The notes under the pieces were generated by a model. That model had not been told where the DNA came from. It saw only the letters and a program-made list of their open reading frames with translations, and ran no database searches. Made by a program: the position numbers and the translations under genes. From positions 10,790,293 through 10,854,292 of the forward strand of contig CM039210.1 in the NCBI GenBank assembly GCA_008360975.2: a stretch of 64,000 bases of DNA. Reading direction: 5' to 3'. This DNA is from Lichenostomus cassidix (lineage: Eukaryota > Chordata > Aves > Passeriformes > Meliphagidae). The stretch's first letter is position 1. Every line of letters begins with the position of its first letter. Of this stretch, positions 21,285-31,823 are shown one piece after another.

Positions 21285-23299
21285 ATGGCTTATTCTGATA
21301 CAGACATGGACCCCCCCGTTCCTGCAGATGGGCTCTTGCGGGCTTTTCTGGAGGTCTGAGGATGACCCTGCGTCCAATCAGACTCCGCGGGTCACTCGGG
21401 CCTTGTTGGAATGGGTCGTGGGCCACGTGTCCTGGGCCGTTTGGGTTGTGGCGCTGGAATGTGATTTTTGGTTCGTAGTCGGCCGTGCTCTGGCCATGGA
21501 GTGGATGCAGGGAGACAGGTCTACGGTCCGCTTCCATGGGGTTTAGAGAGACATTTGGGACGCTTTGGAAGGACAGGCATTCTATGACTCGCAGCTATCG
21601 GCTTGCACGGGCGTGGAACCCCTGTTCTCGGCCGTGGGGCGGTGCATGAAGGACGCGCCAACCCAGATGGATTCTGAAGTCCCGTCCCTGGCGGCCGATG
21701 CAGCCGCGAGGCCTCAGTATGTTTCTCCAGCTGACCTACCTAAGCGCACTTATGTCCACCTGACAGAGCAGCTAGCCGGGTTGCTGAAGAATGGAGGACC
21801 GCAGGTCGGCTCTGACACAGCCGCCGCGAAAATCCCCCCTCCTTTGCCACTGCGAAGTGCACAGCCTCAGAACCCCCCCCCTCCCCTGCGGAATGGCGCC
21901 GGGATGCCCCTCCCCCATGGGCAGCCAGGATGTGCGGCGGGGGCTGGTGGGGTGGGGGTGGGGAGTGCTGCGGAGGACCGGGAGTCGCAGCTGCTCGCTC
22001 TGGCTGCATGCCAGCCACTTGCAGCTGCGGAGGTTCCGATTCCGGATCTGGCGGTGGTTTCAGCCAGCTCGGGGGTTTCCGCGCGGGCAGCGGCTGGCTT
22101 GGGAGAAGCCGGCGTTTTGCCAAGCACGGCCGGCGTGGCGCCGGCGCGACCCCAGGCCGATCCCGTGGCGTCGGGACCATGCGGGCAGGCGCCGGCTCAG
22201 CCACTGGCTGCAGCTGGTGTCTCGTGGTCGGGGTTGCTCCCTGGGGCGGTCGTGGGGCTGGAAGGGAAGCCACCAGCGGGCGATGCTTCCGCTGCGGGGG
22301 CTTTGATTGGCATTCCCGGGGGTGCGGGGCCGGCCCGGCTTCCCTGCGGCTCGGCGGACACGGCGTCCGTGCCAGGTGCGGCGGTCTTTCCTCTGCTTTT
22401 GTTTTTTCATGATTTACTGGCCGAGGTGGCTGAAATTCAGCAGCAGATGGAGGTCTGTTGCTGCAGGCCCCACGGTCCGTGTGGGGCTGGCCCGGAAGTC
22501 CATCTCCTGGGTCCCCGGATGGGGTCTGGACTTCCTGGCAGCCTGGCAGCTGGCTTGGTGCCGGCGGTGAGGGGACGCTTTGGCCCCGGTCAGGTGCCGG
22601 TTCCCCTGCCGGGTTCTGTGGCAAATGAAGCCCCAGCGCAGCATGCGGGCGCTGTGCCGGCGGGCTTGGCAAGTGCACCTGGCGGCGCGCTGGTGTCGCC
22701 GCCATCTCCCTGCCCCTCCCCCATCCCAGTCGCCGCGCAGTTTCTTAGCGCGGACGCTGCCTCTGGCTGCTCGCCATCCTTTGTGATGGGGAGTGCTGGT
22801 TTCAAGCCCTGCTCAGACGACTCGGACAGTGATGAGGAAGGCATTCTTCCTCCTGGGCGGAGGCTCACGTGAGCGACGAAAAAGAAAGGGCATTGGGTCC
22901 TGGCTAATCCTTGGAGACGCTGCCATGGCGTGGGGATTTTTTGCCCGCGTGACTCCATGCAGTTCTGGGAGACAGTCAAGCAGGGTGCGCTGGAGGCGGG
23001 GGACTGGGAACTTATAGGAAAGATTGGATTGCCCAAGCAGAGGGAGGGATGCGAATCTGCTGTGGCAGGTTCGGATGGTGGTGGCTTCCCGCAAGGGGGC
23101 GTTCAGGCTTTTCCGGTGTATGTGCCTGGCCCAGATGCCATGGACACAAGGAGCAGCCACTCCACCATCGCATGGCGCGCGTCACAAATGATTTGGCGAC
23201 ATAAGTAGCGACATTTGGTTTGTCTTCTCCTGTGGTGATGAAACTTCTTAGAGTGATAAATAGTGATTTGCTTGCTCCTTTTGATATTATGTATCTGGC
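21285..23299 (+). pseudogene. K1 gag, 5' part (matrix, Pro/Ala-rich region, capsid start)
   Basis: The likely start is ATG at 21285, about 70 bp after the PBS. The frame is broken by a TGA near 21357 and a TAG near 21544. A 435-codon open frame (21565-22872) is rich in Pro, Ala and Gly and ends in an acidic Ser/Asp cluster. A capsid-like stretch with WETVKQGALEAGDWE and AFPVYVPGP follows in another frame. The ERVL provirus interrupts it at 23300. The GC-rich composition produces long shadow frames on both strands. Confidence 0.7.
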
Positions 23300-24155
23300 T
23301 GTCTTGGTTTGAAAGACAGGTGTCTGCCAAGAGAGGTTGAACCTTCCCCTAGAGCAGAGGATGTGATTTTCTTCCCCTCCTCCCTCCGAATTATTTAATT
23401 TTGGTAAATCAAGGGCTTTCAGGCAAAGGTATGGGAAAAAGGAGTATCAGTTCTTTACTAGTATCTATAAACAAACAATAACAATAATAGCAAACCACAA
23501 CTAGAACCAGAAAAAAAACCAGACAGCAAATAACGTGAGCTGCTGAGCCTTCTCCCGTGTGGTGCAATCACGGTTGCAAGCAGCAGAGGCGCTGTTGAGC
23601 TCCCGGCCGGCCAGGTCAGGTGCGATGACTCCCGAGCGGCTGCAGGTGGCGCTGTGGCGCAGGGTCAGGTCAGCGTCGGGGAAGCTGTACTGGCGGAACA
23701 GGCCGAGGAAACGCGGAGGGCAGCCAAGCAGCTCGGAGCAGCGAGAAAAGCAGGGCAGCAGAAGCGGGCGCCGCTCTCTCTCTCTCTCTCTCTCTCTGGG
23801 GCGGGCAGCAGGGGCCGCGGGACTCTCCCGGCAGCAGCCACGAGGGAACGCAGCCCGGGGTGGGGGGGGAAAACGTGCCCTTCCCCGTGGGAAGAAAGGT
23901 TGAATCAAAGCTCACCCAGCCAGGCGAAGAGAAGAGAAAGTTGGATTTCCTCTGGTGGCAGCTGGAAAGCAGAGAGCCAGCAGCCTCTCCCCTCCGCGTC
24001 CGGACCTCGAGAGAGAGGTTCCCAGGGCTGGCTCTTCCCTTACCATGCCCCTCCCAAGCATACCTTTGTCTTTTACAAAAGACTTGATAGCCCTAAAACA
24101 CCCAACCATTTGTTGCATAGTAACCGGAATGGGAAGAAATTCTCAACCCCCAACA
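23300..24155 (-). mobile_element. ERVL provirus 3' LTR
   Basis: 856 bp with a (CT)n tract near 23773. It is directly preceded on the minus strand by a purine-rich tract with GGGAAAAAATTCGGGGTGG (24156-24183), the likely polypurine primer site. Confidence 0.9.
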
Positions 24156-24292
24156 TAATCCACCCCGAATTTTTTCCCATTCCAACATGTTACATTGAGC
24201 TTAAACATTCAGATTATATACACACATGCATTACTCTAATCATATACATATATACATACAGATATGGATACAGGCACAGTGTTATGGACAAT

Positions 24293-27200
24293 TCAACCCC
24301 AACTAAGGTCTCCCTGAGGTATGCATCGTACTTCTCCATCCTTTTGCATCACCCACCAGGTACACCCTGGTCCCTGAGCGAAAACAACCCCCCGGGTGGG
24401 TCTGTCTTTGCCTGAGGTAGAATCAATCCACACAGTTTTCCCTAGCATACCTCTCATGTGTACCACTGGAACTTTATCCCCGTCTGCTGTTTGCAGGGGT
24501 TCAGATTGGGCAGGGCCAGCTCGGTTGGTGGAACCTCGGGTGTTAACTAGCCAGGTGGCCTTGGCTAAATGCTGTTCCCAACCTTTAAAAGTCCCCCCGC
24601 CTAAAGCTTTCAGGGTGGTTTTTAGCAGACCATTGCATCGCTCCACTTTGCCAGCAGCAGGTGCATGATAAGGAATGTGGTACACCCACTCAATGCCATG
24701 TTCCCTAGCCCAGGTGTTTATGAGGCTATTTTTAAAATGAGTCCCATTGTCTGATTCAATTCTCTCGGGGGTACCATGCCTCCACAGGACTTGGTTTTCA
24801 AGGCCCAGGATGGTGCTACGGGCAGTGGCATGAGGCACAGGGTAGGTTTCCAGCCACCCCGTGGTGGCTTCTACCATTGTCAGCACATAGCGCTTGCCAT
24901 GGCGGGTTTGAGGCAGTGTGATGTAATCGATCTGCCAGGCCTCTCCATACTTATATTTAGACCACCTTCCACCATACCACAGGGGTTTCACCCGCTTGGC
25001 TTGCTTGATGGCAGCACATGTCTCACAATTATGGATTACCTGGGAGATACAGTCCATGGTTAGATCCACCCCTCGGTCTCGTGCCCACTTATAGGTGGCA
25101 TCTCTGCCCTGATGGCCTGAGGCATCATGGGCCCATCGGGCTAGGAACAGCTCCCCCTTGTGTTGCCAATCCAAATCTATTTGTGACACTTTTATCTTTG
25201 CAGCTTTATCCACCTGTTCATTGTTTCGGTGTTCCTCATTAGCTCGGCTCTTGGGGACATGGGCATCTACATGACGGACTTTCACAGGTAGTTTCTCCAC
25301 CCTAGCGGCAATGTCCCGCCATTCATCAGCAGCCCAGATTGGTCTTCCTCTACGCTGCCAGCTGGCTTTCTTCCACCTTTCCAACCAACCCCATAGAGCA
25401 TTGGCTACCATCCATGAATCAGTGTAGAGGTAAAGCTTTGGCCACTTCTCTCTTTCAGCAATGTCCAGGGCCAGCTGAACGGCTTTGAGTTCGGCAAGTT
25501 GACTCGATCCCCCCTCTCCTTCTGTATCCTCTGCGACCCGTCGTGTGGGGCTCCATACAGCTGCTTTCCACTTCCTATTTGCCCCCACAATACGACAGGA
25601 ACCATCAGTGAACAGAGCGTAGCGTGTTTCATCTTGTGGCAGTTGGTTGTAAGGTGGAGCTTCCTCTGCGCGAGTCACTTGTTCCTGCTCCTCTTCATCC
25701 GTGAGGCCAAAGTCTTCACCTTCGGGCCAATTTGTAATTATTTCTAAGATCCCAGGGCGATTCGGGTTTCCAATACGGGCGCGCTGTGTGATGAGAGCAA
25801 TCCATTTGCTCCACGTGGCATCGGTGGCATGGTGGGTAGAGGGAACCCTTCCCTTGAACATCCACCCCAGCACTGGCAGTCGGGGTGCAAGGAGAAGTTG
25901 TGCTTCCGTACCAATTACCTCGGAGGCGGCTTGGACTCCTTCATAGGCTGCTAGGATTTCCTTCTCAGTGGGAGTATAGTTGGCTTCGGACCCTCTGTAA
26001 CTTCGGCTCCAGAATCCCAGTGGTCGTCCTCGAGTCTCGCCAGGCACCTTCTGCCAAAGGCTCCAGGACAGACCATTTCCCCCAGCTGCGGAGTAGAGCA
26101 CATTCTTCACTTCTGGTCCTGTCCTGACTGGGCCAAGGGCTACTGCATGAGCGATCTCCTGCTTGATCTGAGCAAAGGCTTGTTGCTGTTCAGGGCCCCA
26201 GTGGAAATCGTTCTTCTTGCGTGTCACCAGGTAGAGAGGACTTACAATCTGGCTGTACTCGGGGATATGCATCCTCCAGAAACCTATGGCGCCTAGGAAG
26301 GCTTGTGTCTCCTTCTTGTTGGTTGGTGGGGACATCGCTGTGATCTTGTTGATGACTTCGGTAGGAATCTGACGTCGGCCATCTTGCCACTTCACTCCTA
26401 GGAACTGGATCTCTTGGGCAGGTCCTTTGACTTTGTTCTTCTTGATGGCGAAGCCGGCTTCCAGGAGAATTTGGATGATTTTCTCTTCTTTCTCAAACAC
26501 TTCTTCCGCTGTGCTCCCCCACACAATGATGTCGTCGATGTACTGCAGATGTTCTGGAGCCTCACCCTTTTCCAGAGCAGCCTGGATCAGTCCATGGCAG
26601 ATGGTAGGACTGTGCTTCCACCCCTGGGGCAGTCGGTTCCAGGTATACTGCACGCCCCTCCAGGTGAAAGCAAACTGAGGTCTGCACTCTGCTGCCAGAG
26701 GAATGGAGAAAAATGCATTTGCAATGTCAATCGTGGCATACCACTTTGCTGCCTTGGACTCTAGCTCATACTGGAGCTCCAGCATGTCTGGCACAGCAGC
26801 ACTCAGAGGTGGAGTCACCTCATTCAAGGCACGATAGTCCACAGTCAATCTCCATTCTCCGTCAGATTTGCGCACAGGCCAGATGGGGCTGTTAAAGGAT
26901 GAATGGGCCTTGCTGACCACCCCTTGGCTCTCCAGCTCACGGATCATCTTGTGGATGGGAACCACAGCATCTCGATTAGTCCTGTATTGCCGGCGGTGCA
27001 CTGTCGAGGTGGCAATTGGTACTTTTTGGTCCTCCACCTTCAAAAGTCCGACTGCAGAAGGGTTCTCTGATAGACCAGGCAAGGTGTTCAATTGCCTCAC
27101 GCCCTCTGCCTCGACAGCAGCTATTCCAAAAGCCCACTTGAGTCCTTTCGGGTCTTTGAAATAGCCATTACGGAGGAAGTCTATGCCCAGAATACATGGA

Positions 27201-27475
27201 GCCTCTGGACCAGTCACAATGGGATGTTTTTGCCACTCCCTCCCCGTCAGGCTCACCTCGGCTTCAACCAGGGTCAACTGCTGTGATCCCCCCGTAACCC
27301 CAGCAATAGAAATAGATTCTGCTCCCGTAAGTCCCGATGGCATTAGGGTACACTGCGCACCTGTATCAACTAGCGCTTCATATTTTTGTGGCTCTGATGC
27401 GCCAGGCCATCGAATCCACACAGTCCAAAAAACACGGTTTTCCCGTACCTCTACCTGGCTAGAGGCAGGGCCCCT
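24293..27475 (-). CDS. pol: ERVL pol (protease, RT, RNase H, integrase)
   Basis: An uninterrupted frame of about 1,060 codons, in the same frame as gag and beginning straight after the gag TAG (27476-27478). Domains in order: aspartic protease (LVDTGAQCTLM); RT with YIDDIIVWG; RNase H (FTDGSC, ELKAVQ, YTDSWM); integrase zinc domain (HDASGH and CETC) and core with Asp (WQIDYITLP), Asp (ESDNGTHF) and Glu (KVERCNG). All catalytic residues I can check are present. The family is ERVL (class III) by overall similarity. It lacks the C-terminal dUTPase known in some mammalian ERVL. Expression would need readthrough of the gag UAG. Confidence 0.9.
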   Translation of the reverse strand, partial: RGPASSQVEVRENRVFWTVWIRWPGASEPQKYEALVDTGAQCTLMPSGLTGAESISIAGVTGGSQQLTLVEAEVSLTGREWQKHPIVTGPEAPCILGIDFLRNGYFKDPKGLKWAFGIAAVEAEGVRQLNTLPGLSENPSAVGLLKVEDQKVPIATSTVHRRQYRTNRDAVVPIHKMIRELESQGVVSKAHSSFNSPIWPVRKSDGEWRLTVDYRALNEVTPPLSAAVPDMLELQYELESKAAKWYATIDIANAFFSIPLAAECRPQFAFTWRGVQYTWNRLPQGWKHSPTICHGLIQAALEKGEAPEHLQYIDDIIVWGSTAEEVFEKEEKIIQILLEAGFAIKKNKVKGPAQEIQFLGVKWQDGRRQIPTEVINKITAMSPPTNKKETQAFLGAIGFWRMHIPEYSQIVSPLYLVTRKKNDFHWGPEQQQAFAQIKQEIAHAVALGPVRTGPEVKNVLYSAAGGNGLSWSLWQKVPGETRGRPLGFWSRSYRGSEANYTPTEKEILAAYEGVQAASEVIGTEAQLLLAPRLPVLGWMFKGRVPSTHHATDATWSKWIALITQRARIGNPNRPGILEIITNWPEGEDFGLTDEEEQEQVTRAEEAPPYNQLPQDETRYALFTDGSCRIVGANRKWKAAVWSPTRRVAEDTEGEGGSSQLAELKAVQLALDIAEREKWPKLYLYTDSWMVANALWGWLERWKKASWQRRGRPIWAADEWRDIAARVEKLPVKVRHVDAHVPKSRANEEHRNNEQVDKAAKIKVSQIDLDWQHKGELFLARWAHDASGHQGRDATYKWARDRGVDLTMDCISQVIHNCETCAAIKQAKRVKPLWYGGRWSKYKYGEAWQIDYITLPQTRHGKRYVLTMVEATTGWLETYPVPHATARSTILGLENQVLWRHGTPERIESDNGTHFKNSLINTWAREHGIEWVYHIPYHAPAAGKVERCNGLLKTTLKALGGGTFKGWEQHLAKATWLVNTRGSTNRAGPAQSEPLQTADGDKVPVVHMRGMLGKTVWIDSTSGKDRPTRGVVFAQGPGCTWWVMQKDGEVRCIPQGDLSWG

Positions 27476-29347
27476 CTAGCACTGGTCATCATTCCCTTCC
27501 TGATCATACATTTCAGAGGTTCCTTCAAGGGGATCTGACCCATCATCTTCCTTTCTACTGTACCTAGCAGGTCGGCCACGGGAAGCTGAGGCTACCTTCG
27601 CTTTAGCAGAACCCCCTTGGCCAGCATTTCCCTCCTTAAGCTGACGCACCCGTGCTGCCAGGGCAGTAGTGGGCTTCCCATCCCACCTCCTCATGTCTTC
27701 CCCATGGTCATGCAGAAAAAACCACAACTCAGCTCGTGGGGTGTACCCTCTCTCTCTAGCTGGGGGGCGTCGGGCTCTGGTATCGGGGCCTGTGACTCTC
27801 ACTGGTGCCACATTGATCCTCCTCATCTCGTCCCTAATTTCCTCCCTCAGGTCCTTCATCTCCTCTTTAATCTCCTTCCTGAGGTCTTTAACCACAGCAG
27901 AGACCTGAGCCTGCATTGGGTCACTGATCACACTTGCATAATACCTGAGCCTGTCAACTACTGAACCCACCGTCTCTCGATTGCCAGCAACATTAATAGT
28001 TGCAAGGTAAGGGGCATGATGGTCTGGCCCTCGCCTTATAAAGTTCCACATCATTGGCGTGGTGCACCTGACCTTATCAGGGTCATTTTCGTGCTGTCCA
28101 TCCCCCCCAAAGAGCATCTCCATTATGGCTGCTTCTCTCAGCCGTTGGATTCCTTCCTCAATGGTCTTCCAGGACAATTTACGGTAGGGATCATGCATTT
28201 GGTCTTTGTCGTCAAACTTCTCTCTTACACCCATTAAAAGCCTCTCCCAGAGAGAAAGGGGCCCTGTCTCCCTCGCGAACACTTTGTCAACAGCCGGGTC
28301 TTGGGCCAAGGGTCCCAAATTCTTTGCTTCATTATTATCCAGCTGCACTCCTCGGCCCATAAGGTCCCAAACCCGAAGTAACCAGGTTAGGAAGGCTTCG
28401 TGTGTCCGTCTCTTAACATCATCTCGCAGCTTACGGAGAGTATCAAAGTTGAAGGACTCAGTGATGATTATGGGCTCGGATTCTACTGCTGGTTGTGAGG
28501 GCAATGGCTCCCCATCATCATTAACTGGGCGTACTGATTTGGTCTTATACTTTGTACGCACCAGAGGGGCAACTTTGGCTGGCTGTGGCTGCTCTTGGGA
28601 TTCAGCTGGAACCTGGATGGTCGTAACATCTGTAGGTTCCACTGCTGCACCATCAGACTCTTTCCCTTTGGGGCGAGAAGAGGGTTTTATACCTGCTAGG
28701 GAGATGTATTCCTTCAGCAGCTGGTGTATTCTGTGTATCATCTCCTCCACTAGCACCCCCACCCATTCTGGACGGTTTGTTTCTGAGGCAGGCTGTTGGA
28801 CAGAGTCAGGCTGTGGGGTATCCCCAGGCTCTGCAACAGCCTTGGGCTCTGTGGCTGCATCCCTATTCCCTGGCACAGGTGTTGGAATGGTTACCCAGGG
28901 TATTTTCACCTTATCCCGGAATGCAAGGTAGGATAAACCTATCAGCCACAGCAAAACCAGGCACTGTATGATATCATAAGCATTTAGAGAATTTCCAAAC
29001 CTTTCGAGCATTAGTTGAGTAGGCCCAAAATAATGAATAAAAGGTTGAGAGGAACCTTCTCCTGGTGTTATCTCCTCACAAAAGGTACCATTACCAAATA
29101 AACTCCAAAAACATGTACTGACGGTGTCAAAACACTGTAGCCATGTGCCTGCCGTTAAAATGAACTGAAAGATCCAGAGGTTCTTCACCCTATTGGCCCA
29201 TTGTGCAAACTGGATGACAGCCACAATAACCTTAGTTATAGGACCCATGTTTAGGTAGGGAGCTGCAAATGGGAAAAATGTGGTCACAATTATGTGCCAA
29301 CCAAACCAGGGTATACTCAGCATAGTACCACTTAATGAGGTTTTCAT
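27476..29347 (-). CDS. gag: ERVL gag with hydrophobic N-terminal domain
   Basis: The first in-frame ATG is at 29347; the frame is open further upstream into the PBS. About residues 1-140 are unusual: several long hydrophobic stretches (for example TMLSIPWFGWHIIVTTFF and CLVLLWLIGLSYLAF) with Trp and Cys between, resembling a multi-span membrane domain. A Pro/Glu/Thr-rich linker follows. Then comes a capsid-like domain with LTWLLRVWDLMGRG and GPLSLWERLL, typical of ERVL Gag, then a charged coiled-coil stretch (LRKEIKEEMKDLREEIRDEM) and a basic, acidic-ended tail. No CCHC zinc knuckle is seen. It ends in TAG in frame with pol. Confidence 0.85.
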   Translation of the reverse strand: MKTSLSGTMLSIPWFGWHIIVTTFFPFAAPYLNMGPITKVIVAVIQFAQWANRVKNLWIFQFILTAGTWLQCFDTVSTCFWSLFGNGTFCEEITPGEGSSQPFIHYFGPTQLMLERFGNSLNAYDIIQCLVLLWLIGLSYLAFRDKVKIPWVTIPTPVPGNRDAATEPKAVAEPGDTPQPDSVQQPASETNRPEWVGVLVEEMIHRIHQLLKEYISLAGIKPSSRPKGKESDGAAVEPTDVTTIQVPAESQEQPQPAKVAPLVRTKYKTKSVRPVNDDGEPLPSQPAVESEPIIITESFNFDTLRKLRDDVKRRTHEAFLTWLLRVWDLMGRGVQLDNNEAKNLGPLAQDPAVDKVFARETGPLSLWERLLMGVREKFDDKDQMHDPYRKLSWKTIEEGIQRLREAAIMEMLFGGDGQHENDPDKVRCTTPMMWNFIRRGPDHHAPYLATINVAGNRETVGSVVDRLRYYASVISDPMQAQVSAVVKDLRKEIKEEMKDLREEIRDEMRRINVAPVRVTGPDTRARRPPARERGYTPRAELWFFLHDHGEDMRRWDGKPTTALAARVRQLKEGNAGQGGSAKAKVASASRGRPARYSRKEDDGSDPLEGTSEMYDQEGNDDQC

Positions 29348-29410
29348 GTTCACCACACTAGGATAGATCTCACAGGAACTGTTATTCCTTTTTCTTCCAA
29401 TGCCCTCGTG

Positions 29411-29427
29411 CCCCACGTTGGGCGCCA
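29411..29427 (-). other. ERVL primer-binding site, tRNA-Lys type
   Basis: On the minus strand TGGCGCCCAACGTGGGG, five bases after the 5' LTR. This matches the tRNA-Lys1,2-type PBS, not the Leu type that gave ERVL its name. Confidence 0.85.
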
Positions 29428-29432
29428 AGATC

Positions 29433-30285
29433 TGTCTTGGTTTGAAAGACAGGTGTCTGCCAAGAGAGGTTGAACCTTCCCCTAGAGCAGAGGATGTGAT
29501 TTTCTTCCCCTCCTCCCTCCGAATTATTTAATTTTGGTAAATCAAGGGCTTTCAGGCAAAGGTATGGGAAAAAGGAGTATCAGTTCTTTACTAGTATCTA
29601 TAAACAAACAATAACAATAATAGCAAACCACAACTAGAACCAGAAAAAAACCAGACAGCAAATAACGTGAGCTGCTGAGCCTTCTCCCGTGTGGTGCAAT
29701 CACGGTTGCAAGCAGCAGGGGCGCTGTTGAGCTCCCGGCCGGCCAGGTCAGGTGCGATGACTCCCGAGCGGCTGCAGGTGGCGCTGTGGCGCAGGGTCAG
29801 GTCAGCGTCGGGGAAGCTGTACTGGCGGAACAGGCCGAGGAAACGCGGAGGGCAGCCAAGCAGCTCGGAGCAGCGAGAAAAGCAGGGCAGCAGAAGCGGG
29901 CGCCGCTCTCTCTCTCTCTCTCTCTCTGGGGCGGGCAGCAGGGGCCGCGGGACTCTCCCGGCAGCAGCCACGAGGGAACGCAGCCCGGGGTGGGGGGGGA
30001 AAACGTGCCCTTCCCCGTGGGAAGAAAGGTTGAATCAAAGCTCACCCAGCCAGGCGAAGAGAAGAGAAAGTTGGATTTCCTCTGGTGGCAGCTGGAAAGC
30101 AGAGAGCCAGCAGCCTCTCCCCTCCGCGTCCGGACCTCGAGAGAGAGGTTCCCAGGGCTGGCTCTTCCCTTACCATGCCCCTCCCAAGCATACCTTTGTC
30201 TTTTACAAAAGACTTGATAGCCCTAAAACACCCAACCATTTGTTGCATAGTAACCGGAATGGGAAGAAATTCTCAACCCCCAACA
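29433..30285 (-). mobile_element. ERVL provirus 5' LTR
   Basis: 853 bp, nearly identical to 23300-24155. On the minus strand it runs from 30285 (TGTTGGGGG) to 29433 (AAGACA), followed by the PBS. Confidence 0.9.
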
Positions 30286-31173
30286 CTGGCTCAGGTGCTG
30301 TTTCACCCCATGCCGTACAGTGCCTTTGAGGACAATTGGAAAGCGATGGTTGAGGATCAGGTGAGGAAAAATGCGTCCTTGCCTGCCGAGGACCCTAGGC
30401 GCTTGATTGGGGCTGAGGTCCTCATGGGTAAGGGACCTTATACTAACCCCAACGTTCAGGCTGCCTGGGATCCTCGGATCCTGGAGAAAGCCCAACAGCT
30501 CGGTATGGGAGCCATTTTGAAAACTATTGAGATGGTTGCTCCACAAACACGGTATGCACAGATACGGCAGGGGCAATCTGAACTTTACATGTCATTTCTT
30601 GAAAAGCTGGCAGCAGCTTTGGAAAAGCAGGTTGATGATCCATCCACGAGACAGATCCTGATGAAACACTTGGCAAGAGACAATGCCAATGACGAATGTA
30701 GAAGGATCATCAATGCCCTATCAGGGGATCCTTCTGTGCAGGAGATGATGCGAGCTTGCACCACGGTGCAGTCAGAAAATCAGGGAAAAGTTGCCTTGGC
30801 TGCATTTTTGTCCTCAGATCAGGGACCCACTGATCAGGATAAAAAACAGCCCAAATCTGGGAACAAACGGAAATGGATCAAATCAAAGCAGAAAGATAAT
30901 TCAGAGAAGAAGGGAAATTCAGGGACCGAGACTCCTCAGTGCAAGAGGTGTGGTAGGCCAGGTCACACTTCAGACTACTGCAGGTCGCAGTACCATGCAG
31001 ATGGTCAACCCCTGTCGGGAAACGTGAAGAGGGGTGCAAAAAGGGGGATTTGCCCCCCATCACAACAGTTCCCCCAGAACAGGGTGATGGCCCAGGCCTA
31101 CCCGGTCAATGTGGAAGAGGCACCAAAGGCTCAGCCTGAGTCAATGCCTACACCACAGCAACAGTCGTCTTAG
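30286..31173 (+). pseudogene. K1 gag, 3' part (capsid and nucleocapsid)
   Basis: It resumes at the CTGGC duplication. The capsid includes a major-homology-like region (RQGQSELYMSFLEKL) and the nucleocapsid has one CCHC zinc knuckle (CKRCGRPGHTSDYC). Basic linkers surround it. Open to TAG at 31171-31173; apparent upstream codons back to 30085 come from the ERVL LTR. Within it lies the slippery heptamer at 31017. Confidence 0.85.
31017..31023 (+). promoter_or_regulatory. K1 gag-pro slippery site G GGA AAC
   Basis: GGGAAAC is in the correct phase in the gag frame (codons GGA, AAC). A -1 slip enters the pro frame, as in betaretroviruses. The pro frame beyond it now has a TGA near 31137. Confidence 0.8.
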
Positions 31174-31823
31174 AATCTGACGATGCCCACAGGGTTCCCT
31201 TGGAAGTGGACGGTTCCTTGGATCAGGGGACCGGTGCGCTGCTCATGGCAGGGCCTGAGGCCACTAGCCAAGGGATCCTGGTTCTTCCAGAGTTCATAAA
31301 TGCTGGTTTCAAGGGCCAAATTCACGCTACGGTTTCCACTCCTGATCCTCCTGTCACCATTCCTGCACACACTTGCCTTGCTCACTTGTTGCCTTGTGAG
31401 TCTTCTGTTCCCAGGATAGACCAGCAAGCTGACGGAGGTGACGGCACTGAACTGCCAGGACTTCCGCAGGTCTACTGGGCTGCATCTATCTCCAATGAGT
31501 CACCACAGATGACATGTACCCTCATCATGCCAAAAGCACGTCCGCATCGGGTTCGAGTCCGAGGTTTGATCGATACAGGTGCTGATGCAACGATCCTTTC
31601 CACCGCCTCGTGGCCTCTTACGTGGTCTTTGTGCCCGGTGGGACTGAATATCGCGGGGTTGGGAGGAACAACACAGAGTCGATTGAGTAAGCGACCTGTG
31701 TTGGTGAAGGATCCAGAGGGACATATGGCCTCCATTTGGACTTTTGTCACTCCAGCTCCAGTGAACCTCTGGGGATGGGACGTGTTGGCAGCTTGGGGGG
31801 TGCAGATCACGACAAATTTTTGA
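31024..31823 (+). pseudogene. K1 pro (dUTPase-like region and protease)
   Basis: In the -1 frame relative to gag. A TGA near 31137 interrupts the N-terminal part. The dUTPase-like region shows LPEFINAGFKGQIHATV (the motif III area), but other motifs are weak. The protease keeps IDTGADATIL and a GLGG flap-like motif. The end, AAT TTT TGA, forms the pro-pol slip site. Confidence 0.75.
31814..31820 (+). promoter_or_regulatory. K1 pro-pol slippery site A AAT TTT
   Basis: AAATTTT is in pro-frame phase and directly followed by TGA. A -1 slip leads into the pol frame. It resembles the alpharetroviral arrangement in which a slip heptamer abuts the stop. Confidence 0.75.

Larger units (their letters stand above)
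23300..30285 (-). mobile_element. Complete young ERVL provirus
   Basis: Minus-strand provirus of 6,986 bp, flanked by perfect 5 bp duplications CTGGC (23295-23299 and 30286-30290). Both LTRs begin TGTTGGGGGTTGAG and end AAGACA. They differ by about one substitution, one A-run length and one CT-repeat length over some 854 bp. The PBS is at 29411-29427. gag and pol are each open over full length. There is no env and no dUTPase frame. It lies in K1 gag. Confidence 0.92.

Noticed and set aside
21740..22705. 321-codon Pro/Arg-rich open frame on the minus strand
   Set aside because: It is the shadow of the GC-rich Pro/Ala-coding part of K1 gag; composition alone keeps the frame open.
23559..24415. 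Long plus-strand frames over the ERVL LTRs (also 29691-30329 and the 5' part of the frame from 30085)
   Set aside because: They cover LTR sequence antisense, contain the CT repeat, and recur wherever this LTR occurs.
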